Of a stretch of DNA of 64,000 bases, positions 8,948 to 18,584 are shown one piece after another (positions within the stretch are counted from its first letter, which is position 1; each line of letters begins with the position of its first letter). Position numbers and translations under genes: made by a program. The notes under the pieces were generated by a model. It was not told the origin of the DNA. It worked only from the letters and a program-made list of their open reading frames with translations, and did not search any database. Source of the stretch: Oscillospiraceae bacterium (lineage in GTDB: Bacteria; Bacillota; Clostridia; Oscillospirales; Ruminococcaceae); assembly GCA_017408395.1 (NCBI GenBank), contig JAFQUQ010000054.1, positions 1-64,000 of the forward strand, read 5' to 3'.

Positions 8948-9580
8948 ATGTATGACAGCGACGGTTTCAGAGACGGCTTTTCCGATGAACTTACCACCCT
9001 TGAAAAGAATCAGGCAGCAAAAACCATACTTGCAATACAGGACAAGGAAGCCAAAAGATGTACTGAAATGATAGTTTTCTTCATTATTGTGGGTGTGCTT
9101 ATGCTTGCAATTCTTGCTTTTTCAATATTCACAATTTTTGCCGACCCTGAGGAGTACCTTGAAGAAATCGCAAGAGAACAGGAACTTTACGGCTACCATG
9201 AGTCCAAAGGATACAGCACCCTGAAAAATGTGGTATGGTATATAGCTTTCGTGCCTTTTGTCGTGCTTCTGACAATAAAGAATATACACGGCGCAATCGA
9301 AAACAAGCGCATATGGGACACATACCGCGTCGTAAAGGCAAGGGTTGCGGAAATTGTAAACTACAGGGCAGTTTTTGAACTTTCCGAAAGCAATGAGCGT
9401 ATCAGCCTTGTTATCTCCGCAGAGGAAAAAAGAAAGCTTGAATATACCGACAGCATAGTGCTTGTAAACTTCAACGGTTATTTTGTAAAAACCGAAAAAA
9501 GCGAGGACGGAACCATCATTTACAAGGACAACGGCAGGACGAAATATCACATCATCTTTGCCGACATTAATTCAATTTAA
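8948..9580 (+). CDS. Hypothetical membrane protein with two transmembrane segments
   Basis: I do not recognise this 210-residue protein. It has an acidic N-terminus, hydrophobic helices at about residues 41-63 and 95-111, a short acidic loop between them, and a soluble charged C-terminal domain of about 95 residues that ends YHIIFADINSI. With helices in this arrangement both ends should lie on the same side of the membrane. The ATG at 8948 has AAAGGGGG seven bases upstream; the longer in-frame start lies in the preceding terminator and is rejected. The C-terminal part loosely recalls YcxB-like domains of the proteins at 24736 and 25310, but I cannot show homology. Confidence 0.7.
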   Translation: MYDSDGFRDGFSDELTTLEKNQAAKTILAIQDKEAKRCTEMIVFFIIVGVLMLAILAFSIFTIFADPEEYLEEIAREQELYGYHESKGYSTLKNVVWYIAFVPFVVLLTIKNIHGAIENKRIWDTYRVVKARVAEIVNYRAVFELSESNERISLVISAEEKRKLEYTDSIVLVNFNGYFVKTEKSEDGTIIYKDNGRTKYHIIFADINSI

Positions 9581-9598
9581 ACAAAAGGAGCATTGAAA

Positions 9599-10123
9599 AT
9601 GAGCAGGACAACCAGAGCGGGATATGACTTTTTTCACCGCGACTGTCTTGAAGCCGCACCCGATTTAGTGGGAAAAATCATTGCACGTCGCACCGAGGAC
9701 GGTGAGATAATCCGTCTGCGCATAACGGAAACGGAAGCTTACAGGGGTGAGGAAGACACCGCCTGCCACGCTTCAAAAGGCCGCACAAAACGAACGGAGC
9801 TCCTTTACGGCGAAGCAGGAATTATCTACGTTTACCTTTGTTACGGAATGCACTGGCTGATGAATGTTATCACAGGCGAAAAGGAGCAGCCGCAAGGGGT
9901 GCTTTTTCGTGCCTGTGAAATTTACGACGGGCCTGCAAAGCTTACAAAGCACCTTGGCATAAACGGCAGCTTCAACGGTAAGAAGCTCTACTCAAACGAT
10001 GAGGTGTGGATAGAGGACGACGGCTATCGTCCCGAAATAATCACCCTCCCACGTGTGGGAATAAACTACGCCACCCCCGAATACAGGGACATTCTCTGGC
10101 GTTTCAAGGACAGAAATTTATAA
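9599..10123 (+). CDS. DNA-3-methyladenine glycosylase, AAG/MPG family
   Basis: This base-excision repair enzyme removes alkylated purines from DNA. The 174-residue protein shows the family core ITETEAYRGEEDTACHA. By alignment with human AAG, whose catalytic Glu125, Tyr127 and His136 are established, the equivalents are E46, Y48 and H57. The following IIYVYLCYGMHWLMNV segment is also diagnostic. It is slightly shorter than many homologs but looks complete. The ATG at 9599 has AAAGGAG at good spacing; a TTG two codons earlier is too close to it. A hairpin terminator follows. Confidence 0.92.
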   Translation: MSRTTRAGYDFFHRDCLEAAPDLVGKIIARRTEDGEIIRLRITETEAYRGEEDTACHASKGRTKRTELLYGEAGIIYVYLCYGMHWLMNVITGEKEQPQGVLFRACEIYDGPAKLTKHLGINGSFNGKKLYSNDEVWIEDDGYRPEIITLPRVGINYATPEYRDILWRFKDRNL

Positions 10124-10163
10124 TGCTTAATTCTTAATGCGTAATTATTTTAATATGATCTTA

Positions 10164-10195
10164 TGGGCGGATTTTATATCCGCCCGTTTATTTTG
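10164..10195 (+). terminator. Terminator of the DNA glycosylase gene
   Basis: GGGCGG-ATTTTATAT-CCGCCC is followed by GTTTATTTT, 40 bases past the stop codon. Confidence 0.7.
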
Positions 10196-10226
10196 CAATT
10201 GTCCCTTAAACGATACACCAAAACAA

Positions 10227-10255
10227 GTGACAAATGACAGAAAATGTGCTATAAT
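10227..10255 (+). promoter_or_regulatory. Promoter of addBA
   Basis: GTGACA (10227-10232) and a consensus TATAAT (10250-10255) are separated by 17 bases. The spacer GAAAATGTGC matches that of the rqcH promoter (GAAAATGTGA). Confidence 0.65.
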
Positions 10256-10284
10256 AAGCGTATCTGAGAAAAGGAGTGGGGTTT

Positions 10285-13200
10285 ATGCTTAATCTTATAA
10301 CGGGCGGCGCAGGCACGGGCAAGTCACGGGAAATGATGAGTAGAATTGCCGATGCTGTTTCACAGGGCAGAAAAGTCTACGCTGTCGTGCCCGACCAGTT
10401 CAACTTTGAATATAACCGTCTGCTTTACAATTTTATGGGTATGAAAAGCTTCAACCGTATGGAAGTCGTAAGCTTTTCACGCCTTGCGTCATACATCTTC
10501 ATAAACCACGGCGGCCTTAAGGGAAAGTACGCCGATGATACTGTCAAAACCATCATAATGTCACGTGCTTTGTCTAAGCTTAAAGAGCAGAAGTCACTTA
10601 ACTTTTATGCAAATCAGGCTGAAAGGCAGGGCTTTGTAAACGACGCTCTTGAATTCGTAAAGACCTTTGTCACAAACGGCATCACTCCCGAAGCTCTCAT
10701 ATCCGCAAAACCTCATCTGAGCGAAAATATGCAGGATAAGACAGGTGACATCGCCCTCATCTGCGAAGAATACTTCCGTCTGCTTGGCAAACAGGGGTAC
10801 AAGGACGGCGAAAGCGACATACTTACCGCATCCGCAAAGGCTGCCGAACACGGCTTTTTCAGCGGCACCGATGTTTTTATAGACGAGTTCAAAAGCTTCA
10901 CCCCCGATGAATACGAAATGCTCCGTGTGATGATAGAGGACTGCGACTCCTGCACCGTATGCATTACAACCGAGGACGAACGTCCTGCTGAATATACCGT
11001 TTTCGAGTCGGCGGACCGCACCTTCTCTAAACTGACTTATTATGCAAAGGAATGCAGAACACAGATAAACCGTATCACACTCACCGAATACCACAGATTT
11101 GCCGCAGAGGAGCTTGAATTTTTAAGCAGGAACATCCTTCGTCATAACCGTGAGAAGTACAGCGGAGAATGTGAAGCTGTCAAAGTTTACACAGCCGCCG
11201 ACCCTTACAGCGAAGCGGATTTTGTCTGTGCGGAAATAAAGCATCTGGTGATGGAAAATGGGTACAGCTACTCCGACATTGCCGTTACCGCACGTCAGAA
11301 GGAGACCTACTCCTCCGCCCTTGACGCCGCATTCAGAAGAAGCGGCATTCCATTTTACACCGATGAAAAAATCAGCGTTTCACATAAAGCACCCGTAATT
11401 TTTATAAAGACTGCGCTTAAAATAATTTCATCACGCCGCATTTCAACCGAGGACATCCTGCGCTACATAAAAACGGGGTGTCTTGCCCTTGATGAGGACA
11501 GTATCGGCACGCTTGAAGACTACTGCTATATGTGGAGCGTTGACGGCGATATGTGGCTGGAGCCGTTTGTTTCCGACGGTGAAAATTCTCCCGAAGAAAC
11601 AAGGCAGAAAATCATCGCCCCTCTGCTTAAGCTTAAAAAAGACTGTGAAGGTAAAAATGCGGCTGAAATATGCCTTGCCCTTACCGATTTCCTGACGCTT
11701 ACGGGGATACGGGAGCATCTGACCGAAACTATGTCCGAAACTGCCGACGACGACAGCGGGATACTTATGATAAGGCGTGAGCTTAAACAGCTGTGGGAGA
11801 CCCTTTGCAGACTTCTTGAAACTATGTACCGCACCCTCGGTGAAGCTGAAATCTCGCTTGCGGAATTCACCGATATTTTCACCTCCGCCGCTTCGGGGAT
11901 AACTCTTTCCTCACCGCCGAGGACCCTCGATTCCGTACACTTCACCGCCGCACACACCGCACGTTTTTCAAACCCAAAGGTACTGTTCGTTATCGGTGCA
12001 AACGAAGGCATTTTCCCCTTCTCCGCCAAATCCTCCTCCCTGCTTACGGACAGGGATATTTCCGAGCTTAAAAAGGGCGGCATAGAGCTCAGCGGCAGCG
12101 TCCCAGAAAAGACTGCCGACGAACGTTTCGTTGTTTACAACACCCTTTCCTCACCATCGGAAAGGCTCTACATTTCCTACCCCTGCGCCGAAGTTTCGGG
12201 CAAGCCGCTGTACCCGTCCTCTGCGGTAAAGCAGACCCTTGAAATCTTTGAAAACAGCGACATAAGCCTTAATGCGGAAAAGCTTGGTCTTCTCTATTTC
12301 TGCACCTGTGAGAAAACCGCCTACTATCAGTATGTGCAGAGCTTCCGCCGCCGCAGTCACAACATCAGAAGCATAAAAAAAGCCCTTGAAAGCTTTGACC
12401 CTCTCAACAAGGAACGCTTCCGCTACCTTGACAGTTTAAAGAAGCAGTATGTCCATAATCTCTCCCCCGAAACCTCGGAAAAGCTTTTCGGCAGAAATAT
12501 CACCCTTTCCGCTTCACGCTTCGAGGACTACCGCAACTGTCCGTTTATGTTCTTCTGCAAAATGGGTCTTAAAATTTACCCCAGAAGCAAGATACAGTAC
12601 GACCCCAGAAGCCGCGGAAACATTGTCCACTACTGTTTAAGCGAGGTCATAAAGCAGTTCGGAAGCGACATAATCAGAGCAAACCGCACCGACATTTCCT
12701 GCGCTGTCGAAAAAGCTCTCGACGATTATTACGCAGGAGAACAAATCGGCGGCAGTTACGGCAAATCCGCACGCTTCAACGCCGCCTACAAGCGTCTTAA
12801 ATCAACGGTTATGGGACTCGTTATGCGTATAAAGGAAGAGTTTGCGAACTCGGATTTCCGACCCGTTGAATTTGAATATGAGCTTTCCCACAAGCCAACC
12901 GCCGCAGAACCGCCAATGACGATTTTATCCGACGGCGACCACCCCTACAAGATTTTCTTTATCGGCACCGTTGACCGCATTGACGCCTGCGAAAAGGACG
13001 GTCAGAACTACATCAGGGTCATCGACTACAAGACAGGCAGAAAGGTTTTTGAGCTTAAAGACCTCCTTGACGGTCTGAATATGCAGATGCTCCTCTATCT
13101 TTTTGCCGTGACCGACATTGATGTGCCTGCAAACTCAGGTGCTTACCACGCTTCAAAGCCTGCGGGCATACTTTATATGCCTGCCCGTGACCCGTCACTT

Positions 13201-13722
13201 ACGCTGTCCCGTGACGCTGACGAAAGCGAGATACGCAAGGCTGTCTGCAACGCTCTGCGAATGAACGGACTTCTGCTTAACGACGATAATTTTAAAATTA
13301 TCAAAGCAATGGACAAGTCCGTCAACACCGACGAGTTTGAAGGCAGGACACGCAAGGCGGATTTTCTGCCCGTTACAATGAAGAACGCCACAAAGGCAAT
13401 GCCCTTTGTCACCATAAACGACAGCGGCACCGTCACTGAGGACGAGTTCGGTCTTATAAAGGATTTCTGCACGGGTATGATCAGACAGACGGCTTCCTCC
13501 ATTAAACAGGGGGATTTCAGAGCTGAGCCTCTCGCACGGAACATAGGCGGTCAGACCGCCCCCTGCTGTTACTGCGACTATAAATCCGTATGCGGAAACT
13601 ACCCTGAGCTTATTGTTAAAAAGACACCTCTTTCCGAAATGGGTAGTGAGTACGCAGAACAGGAAATTCTTCAGCGTTATCCCGACAACGACAGCAATGA
13701 TGAAAGCAAAGGAGATGAATGA
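10285..13722 (+). CDS. addB: ATP-dependent helicase/nuclease subunit B
   Basis: AddB pairs with AddA to process double-strand DNA ends at Chi sites for recombination repair. The 1145-residue protein begins MLNLITGGAGTGKS with an inactivated-helicase-type Walker A. The C-terminal nuclease domain has IDYKTG and a four-cysteine Fe-S cluster: one Cys in YRNCPFMFF and three in a C-x2-C-x5-C cluster near residues 1094-1105, as described for Bacillus AddB. ATG 10285 is chosen over a GTG three codons earlier because AAGGAG sits ten bases before it. Its stop overlaps the addA start, indicating translational coupling. Confidence 0.94.
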   Translation: MLNLITGGAGTGKSREMMSRIADAVSQGRKVYAVVPDQFNFEYNRLLYNFMGMKSFNRMEVVSFSRLASYIFINHGGLKGKYADDTVKTIIMSRALSKLKEQKSLNFYANQAERQGFVNDALEFVKTFVTNGITPEALISAKPHLSENMQDKTGDIALICEEYFRLLGKQGYKDGESDILTASAKAAEHGFFSGTDVFIDEFKSFTPDEYEMLRVMIEDCDSCTVCITTEDERPAEYTVFESADRTFSKLTYYAKECRTQINRITLTEYHRFAAEELEFLSRNILRHNREKYSGECEAVKVYTAADPYSEADFVCAEIKHLVMENGYSYSDIAVTARQKETYSSALDAAFRRSGIPFYTDEKISVSHKAPVIFIKTALKIISSRRISTEDILRYIKTGCLALDEDSIGTLEDYCYMWSVDGDMWLEPFVSDGENSPEETRQKIIAPLLKLKKDCEGKNAAEICLALTDFLTLTGIREHLTETMSETADDDSGILMIRRELKQLWETLCRLLETMYRTLGEAEISLAEFTDIFTSAASGITLSSPPRTLDSVHFTAAHTARFSNPKVLFVIGANEGIFPFSAKSSSLLTDRDISELKKGGIELSGSVPEKTADERFVVYNTLSSPSERLYISYPCAEVSGKPLYPSSAVKQTLEIFENSDISLNAEKLGLLYFCTCEKTAYYQYVQSFRRRSHNIRSIKKALESFDPLNKERFRYLDSLKKQYVHNLSPETSEKLFGRNITLSASRFEDYRNCPFMFFCKMGLKIYPRSKIQYDPRSRGNIVHYCLSEVIKQFGSDIIRANRTDISCAVEKALDDYYAGEQIGGSYGKSARFNAAYKRLKSTVMGLVMRIKEEFANSDFRPVEFEYELSHKPTAAEPPMTILSDGDHPYKIFFIGTVDRIDACEKDGQNYIRVIDYKTGRKVFELKDLLDGLNMQMLLYLFAVTDIDVPANSGAYHASKPAGILYMPARDPSLTLSRDADESEIRKAVCNALRMNGLLLNDDNFKIIKAMDKSVNTDEFEGRTRKADFLPVTMKNATKAMPFVTINDSGTVTEDEFGLIKDFCTGMIRQTASSIKQGDFRAEPLARNIGGQTAPCCYCDYKSVCGNYPELIVKKTPLSEMGSEYAEQEILQRYPDNDSNDESKGDE

Positions 13723-16700
13723 AAATGTCCGAAGTAAAATGGAACAAGGGACAGCTTGACGCTATAAACGCACGGAACACCTCCCTTATGGTTTCCGCCG
13801 CCGCAGGAAGCGGAAAGACCGCCGTTCTGGTAGAACGTCTGCTGCGTATACTTTCCGATAACGACAACAAGGTTTCTGCCGACAGGATAGTTGTGGTTAC
13901 ATTCACAAACGATGCCGCCGCACAGATGAAGCAGCGCCTTTCCGAAGCTCTGTCCGAAGCTGTCGCAAAGCATCCTTCAAACAACTGGCTTGCACATCAG
14001 CAGTCCCTTATCAATTCAGCCAAAATTTCCACCATCCACACCTTCTGCTTTGATATGATAAGAGAAAATCTTCAGACCCTTGACATCTCCGCAGGCTTTA
14101 AAATCCTTGACGATGCAGACGAGGAGATCCTTATTTCAAAAGCTATGGAAAATGTCTTTGAAAGCTTTTATGCAGACCCCGAAAAGGCTGAAATTTTAAA
14201 CTTTCTTACGGATTTCACCTGTATTTCCGAGCGAAGCGACTCCGAACTTGCGGAGCTTATCGCAAAAATACACCGCTTCCTTATGGCAATACCGTTCCCG
14301 ATGGAATGGCTTGACAATGCGGCTGAACGTTACAGCGCCTTTGACCCTGCCACAGACCCCTTTGCGGATTTTTACATTTCCGATGCGGTATCACGGCTTG
14401 AAAGCCTGGTCAAAAAGGAAATCCACGTCACTACTCTTTTTGCAAGTATCGGCGAGGATGCAAATATGGAAAACGCCAACTTCCTGCGTTACCTTATTGA
14501 GGACACGGTAAAACGTCTTTCCGACAGAAGTCTCGGCTGGGATAAAATGACCGACATTCCTGCTCCCGAAATAAGCGCCGTAACACGTACAAAATTCAAG
14601 GCAGGCACTCCTCAGAGAAACATCGGACAGCGTGCCCGTGACCTTCACAAAGAGGTGCTTTCCGAGTATAAAAACATCATCTCCTCCTTTGATTTCACAG
14701 AGCAGATGATCTGTGACGACTACGAAAAAACTTACGCCGTAATCAAAAAGCTTTCCGTCGTTTTAAGAGCGCTTATTGACGAAATAAACCGCCTTAAATC
14801 GGAGAAAAACGCACTGAGCTTCTCTGACGCCGAACAGCTTGCGGTACAGCTTCTCTGCCGCAGGGAAAACGGTGCTGTTCTCCCGACAAAGCTTGCGGAG
14901 GATCTGTCGGAATATTACAGCCTCATTATGATCGACGAGTTCCAGGACGCAAACGAGACCCAGAACCTCATCTTTCGTATGCTTTCCCACGGCGGCACAG
15001 CTGAAAAGAACGGTGACAACCTTTTTGTTGTAGGTGACGTTAAACAATCCATTTACGGCTTCCGTCTTGCAAACCCTGCTATCTTCCGCAATGCGCTTAA
15101 ATCCGCCGATGATTACAGCGATGAATACGAGGGCACAAACGCCCGTATCCTTTTAAACAGAAACTACCGAAGCAGTCCCGACGTCATAAACTTTGCAAAC
15201 GATGTTTTTTCCTGCATAATGACCGAGACTATGGGCGGTGTTGACTACACGGACGGCGAGAAGCTTGTCTGCGGTGCGGTCTATCCCGAAAAGGACAGAA
15301 GTACAGAAGTGATTTTTGTTGACACGCTCCCAAATTCCGACGACGAGGAAGCGGAAGACCTCTCCTGCGACGAAGCAGAAGCAAGAGCCGCCGCAGAAAA
15401 GATACGCTCAATGCTTGGAATCGTGACCGTTACCGACCACGGTGCGGAACGTCCCTGCCGTGAGGGGGATTTCTGTATCCTTATGCGTGACAGAAAAAGA
15501 GGTCAGCTTTATGCGGACGCTCTGCGCAAGGTCGGCATAAGAGCCTCCTGTGACGAAACCGCAGGCTATCTCCAGTCAAAGGAAATAGCAGTTCTTGCAA
15601 ACCTTCTCAGGGTTATCGACGACCCTCTCAAGGATATTCCGCTGGTATCTGTACTTATGTCGGCAATGTTTATGCTTACCGCAGAAGAAATTGCACGCAT
15701 CCGCACACTTTCCGACAAGAAAATGTACCACTGCGTTCTTGAAGCAATGAAGGGTACTGACAATACCGCAAAAAAACTGTGCGAATTCAAGAAGCTTTAT
15801 GACAAAATGCGTTTATGTGCTTCATCACAGAGCCTTGAAAATCTGATACGTACAATTTACGACAGCACTGACTTCCTTTCATCTGTACAGGTATGGGCAG
15901 ACGGCGAGCAGAAGCGTGCAAACCTGCGCCTGCTCCTTGAATACGCTAAAAATTACGAGCAGAATTACGAAGGTGGTCTGTCGGGCTTCATCCGTTATCT
16001 GGGCGACATCTCCGACAGCGGCAACGACCTTGTAAGAGCTTCCGTAACTCCGCCCTCGGACAACGTTGTTTCCATCAAGACCATCCATAAATCCAAGGGT
16101 CTGGAGTACCCCTTCGTTTTTCTCTGCGGTACACACAAGGGCTTCAATGTAATGGATGAACGCTCCGTTATGCAGCTTGACCTTGACTACGGCATATCCT
16201 TCCGCATACAGGACCGTGAGACCCTGCGTTCCTACGACTCCTTCCCACGCAGCGTAATGCGGCTCATAAGTCACCGCAGCACTTTAAGCGAGGAAATGCG
16301 TCTGCTTTACGTTGCCCTTACAAGAGCAAAGGAACAGCTTTTTATTACCATGATAAACAACCTTAAAACAACAAAGCTTATGTACGCTTTAAACTCGGCG
16401 GTAACTGCCGAAAACGGCATTTCTCCGCAGATTGTTTCCCGTGCAGGGTCAATGCGTGACTGGCTCATTTCCGTGCTTATCACACACCCCGACGGCTGTG
16501 AGCTTATTGACGACGAGGACGAGCGCTGTCCCACACGAAAAAGCAATGCTTCGGTAAAGCTTGAATTTGTAAGCGGCTCGCAGGTCGGCATTGAAAATGA
16601 GGACGAAGCCGAAAACCAGCCATCTTCCGACGAAGATGTAAAAATGCTGACGGAACGCTTTTCCTACGCTTATGACGGAAACCTTACTGAAACCGCCGCA

Positions 16701-17294
16701 AAGCTCACTATTACAGAAATCGCAAAAAGCACAGAGGAAGCCACTCTGCGTATGCCTGATTTTACGCAGAGCGTATCGGGACTTACAGCCGCAGAAAGAG
16801 GTACGGCAATGCACACGTTTATGCAGTATGCGGATTTTGAAAGGGCGGAAAAGGATACCCGTACCGTTGCTGAAATTTTAGCGGAAAAGGGTATAATCTC
16901 CGACCCCGAAAAAAATGCGTTGCAGTACGAAAAGCTGGACCGTTTCTTTAAGTCGGAGCTTTACGCAAGAATGAAGAATTCTCCCGAAGTTTGCAGAGAA
17001 AAGAAATTTCTTATAGAAATTTCTCAGCTTGGTCTTGACGATGAACTCGGAGAGGAGTATAATAATACTAATGGTATGCTTCAGGGTATCGCAGACTGCC
17101 TGTTTAAAGAGGACGACGGCTATGTCCTTGTGGACTACAAGACCGACAGGGTAAAAACGGCGGAGGTTCTTGCCGACAGGTACCGTATGCAGCTTAAGCT
17201 TTACAGCGCCGCTATGGAAAAGATAACAGGCGTGAAGGTAAAGGAAGCCTACCTCTATTCATTCGGACTTGACTGCCAGGTGCAGATTATTTAA
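13719..17294 (+). CDS. addA: ATP-dependent helicase/nuclease subunit A
   Basis: AddA is the motor helicase and one of the two nucleases of AddAB. The 1191-residue UvrD/SF1-type protein has Walker A AAAGSGKT near residue 28, the Walker B region MIDEFQDAN around residue 405, VYVALTRAKEQL-like motif VI (here LLYVALTRAKEQLF), and the C-terminal PD-(D/E)XK nuclease motif VLVDYKTDRV. The ATG overlaps the addB stop (ATGA); a second ATG two codons in (13725) has better spacing to GGAG and is equally possible. The end of the gene lies 23 bases before the next gene. Confidence 0.95.
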   Translation: MKMSEVKWNKGQLDAINARNTSLMVSAAAGSGKTAVLVERLLRILSDNDNKVSADRIVVVTFTNDAAAQMKQRLSEALSEAVAKHPSNNWLAHQQSLINSAKISTIHTFCFDMIRENLQTLDISAGFKILDDADEEILISKAMENVFESFYADPEKAEILNFLTDFTCISERSDSELAELIAKIHRFLMAIPFPMEWLDNAAERYSAFDPATDPFADFYISDAVSRLESLVKKEIHVTTLFASIGEDANMENANFLRYLIEDTVKRLSDRSLGWDKMTDIPAPEISAVTRTKFKAGTPQRNIGQRARDLHKEVLSEYKNIISSFDFTEQMICDDYEKTYAVIKKLSVVLRALIDEINRLKSEKNALSFSDAEQLAVQLLCRRENGAVLPTKLAEDLSEYYSLIMIDEFQDANETQNLIFRMLSHGGTAEKNGDNLFVVGDVKQSIYGFRLANPAIFRNALKSADDYSDEYEGTNARILLNRNYRSSPDVINFANDVFSCIMTETMGGVDYTDGEKLVCGAVYPEKDRSTEVIFVDTLPNSDDEEAEDLSCDEAEARAAAEKIRSMLGIVTVTDHGAERPCREGDFCILMRDRKRGQLYADALRKVGIRASCDETAGYLQSKEIAVLANLLRVIDDPLKDIPLVSVLMSAMFMLTAEEIARIRTLSDKKMYHCVLEAMKGTDNTAKKLCEFKKLYDKMRLCASSQSLENLIRTIYDSTDFLSSVQVWADGEQKRANLRLLLEYAKNYEQNYEGGLSGFIRYLGDISDSGNDLVRASVTPPSDNVVSIKTIHKSKGLEYPFVFLCGTHKGFNVMDERSVMQLDLDYGISFRIQDRETLRSYDSFPRSVMRLISHRSTLSEEMRLLYVALTRAKEQLFITMINNLKTTKLMYALNSAVTAENGISPQIVSRAGSMRDWLISVLITHPDGCELIDDEDERCPTRKSNASVKLEFVSGSQVGIENEDEAENQPSSDEDVKMLTERFSYAYDGNLTETAAKLTITEIAKSTEEATLRMPDFTQSVSGLTAAERGTAMHTFMQYADFERAEKDTRTVAEILAEKGIISDPEKNALQYEKLDRFFKSELYARMKNSPEVCREKKFLIEISQLGLDDELGEEYNNTNGMLQGIADCLFKEDDGYVLVDYKTDRVKTAEVLADRYRMQLKLYSAAMEKITGVKVKEAYLYSFGLDCQVQII

Positions 17295-17317
17295 ACTACG
17301 GAAGGACGGTCTATAAA

Positions 17318-17743
17318 ATGGCTCAGAACAGAAACTCATCACAGCGTTCATCATCTCCGAGAGGCATAAACGGTGCATTTCTCGGAAGCATTGTCCTCGG
17401 CATCTGTATTCTTATTGCAGGCCTGAACATCGGCGGCGGTATCAGAAAGCTCAACAACACTCTCACCGAAAAGAATTTTTCCGATACAAACTCATTCAGT
17501 GCACCTTCTGATGTAAACTACAACACCAGCAAGTACCTCACCGAAGAGGAAGCCGCAGACTACCTCAACCTTTCTGCCGACGAATTCCTGAGCCTTATCA
17601 AATCAGGCGAAATCACCGAATACGTCAAGACAAGCACAGGTTACTCCATTTCAGTGACCGTTCTCGATTCCTGGTTCGATAACGAAGCTTATCAGAACAA
17701 GCTGGGCACTATCGAAACCAACGTAGATACAAGTTCGGATTAA
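17318..17743 (+). CDS. Small membrane protein with excisionase-like helix-turn-helix domain
   Basis: The 141-residue protein has a polar, Arg/Ser-rich N-terminus, one transmembrane segment at about residues 19-40 (AFLGSIVLGICILIAGLNIG), an Asn/Ser-rich linker, and a C-terminal 50-residue domain starting YLTEEEAADYLNLSADEFLSLIKSGEI. The latter resembles excisionase/MerR-type HTH_17 domains. Such domains normally bind DNA, but with basic residues before the helix the simplest topology puts it outside the cell. It probably shares the addBA transcript. The function is unknown, and the domain may serve protein or peptidoglycan contacts rather than DNA. Confidence 0.7.
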   Translation: MAQNRNSSQRSSSPRGINGAFLGSIVLGICILIAGLNIGGGIRKLNNTLTEKNFSDTNSFSAPSDVNYNTSKYLTEEEAADYLNLSADEFLSLIKSGEITEYVKTSTGYSISVTVLDSWFDNEAYQNKLGTIETNVDTSSD

Positions 17744-17770
17744 AAATCCGAAAAAATTTCAAAAAAGGTA

Positions 17771-17799
17771 TTGACAAACGGGAAAAGTAACTGTATAAT
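17771..17799 (+). promoter_or_regulatory. Promoter of infC-rpmI-rplT
   Basis: TTGACA (17771-17776) and TATAAT (17794-17799) have a 17-base spacer: a full consensus sigma-A promoter. Transcription should begin near 17806, giving a leader of about 184 bases. Confidence 0.85.
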
Positions 17800-17805
17800 A
17801 GTTAT

Positions 17806-17989
17806 GTTGACTTTTAAAGTCGTATTCAATAAAGCAGAACTATTCCGTTCTCACCCTGCCGCAGACGGCGAGCAGAGGTCAATACTATTATAATAACAGC
17901 TTCGGGGGATTTTTCGGAGTCTGTATGATTATGTATTCAGTATGAGCGGAACTTTCTGTTTCGCTCATTTTTTATCGGGGGTGCTTACC
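17806..17989 (+). ncRNA. infC operon leader, candidate L20-type autoregulatory RNA
   Basis: The region between the promoter and infC is non-coding. It contains pairable segments such as CTGCCG/CGGCGAGCAG around 17856-17875 and ends in an intrinsic terminator just before the IF3 ribosome binding site. In Bacillus, ribosomal protein L20 binds the infC-rpmI-rplT leader and promotes premature termination. Gene order, leader length and terminator position match that scheme. The exact fold was not computed, so assignment to the L20 leader family is inference. Confidence 0.6.
17942..17972 (+). terminator. Attenuator hairpin before infC
   Basis: ATGAGCGgaactttctgtttCGCTCAT followed by TTTTTAT forms an intrinsic terminator ending five bases before the GGGGG ribosome binding site of infC. 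Its position inside the leader points to attenuation rather than operon end. Confidence 0.75.
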
Positions 17990-18508
17990 ATAAGCGTTAA
18001 AGAATTACAGATCAACGAAGAAATTAAAGACAAGGAAGTCCGCGTCATTGATTCCGACGGTTCTTCAATCGGCGTTATTTCCGCAAAGGAAGCTTTACAG
18101 CTTGCTGAAGAAAAAGAGCTTGATTTAGTTAAAATCGCACCTCAGGCTACACCGCCTGTCTGCAAGATTATGGACTACGGCAAGTATCTCTTTGAACAGG
18201 GCAAGCGTGAAAAGGAAGCCAAGAAAAACCAGAAGGTTGTTGATGTAAAGGAAATCAGAATGTTCTCCAACATCGACACAAATGACTTCAATACAAAGGT
18301 AAACCAGGCTATCAAGTTCCTCAAGTCAGGCGATAAGCTCAAGGTTTCCGTTCGTTTCCGCAAACGTGCAATCGCTCATCCTCATCTCGGCGAGGAGCTT
18401 CTCGACAAATTCAAGGAAGCCTGCGCTGAATACGGTACAGTTGAAAAGCCATCCAAAATGGAGGGACGTGCAATCGTAATGTTCGTTTCCCCTAAGGCTT
18501 CAAAATAA
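17990..18508 (+). CDS. infC: Translation initiation factor IF-3
   Basis: IF3 binds the 30S subunit, prevents early 50S joining and checks the start codon. The coding region continues from [23 protein letters not shown] through both IF3 domains to PKASK; with the start below it is about 172 residues. No ATG is usable: the only in-frame upstream ATG lies in the terminator hairpin. The GGGGG at 17977-17981 is eight bases before an ATA at 17990. A GTG at 17981 would overlap the ribosome binding site. An ATA start fits the known use of rare, IF3-discriminated start codons in infC genes. It is followed by rpmI and rplT. Confidence 0.9.
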   Translation: MSVKELQINEEIKDKEVRVIDSDGSSIGVISAKEALQLAEEKELDLVKIAPQATPPVCKIMDYGKYLFEQGKREKEAKKNQKVVDVKEIRMFSNIDTNDFNTKVNQAIKFLKSGDKLKVSVRFRKRAIAHPHLGEELLDKFKEACAEYGTVEKPSKMEGRAIVMFVSPKASK

Positions 18509-18584
18509 ATCCTTACGGATTGATAAAACATCAATGACACGCCGCTGCATAACGGCAGGTCTAAAATTAAAGGAGGATATATCA

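Noticed and set aside
17942..17989. infC start at the in-frame ATG 17942
   Set aside because: That ATG is part of the terminator stem, has no ribosome binding site, and would add residues absent from the family.
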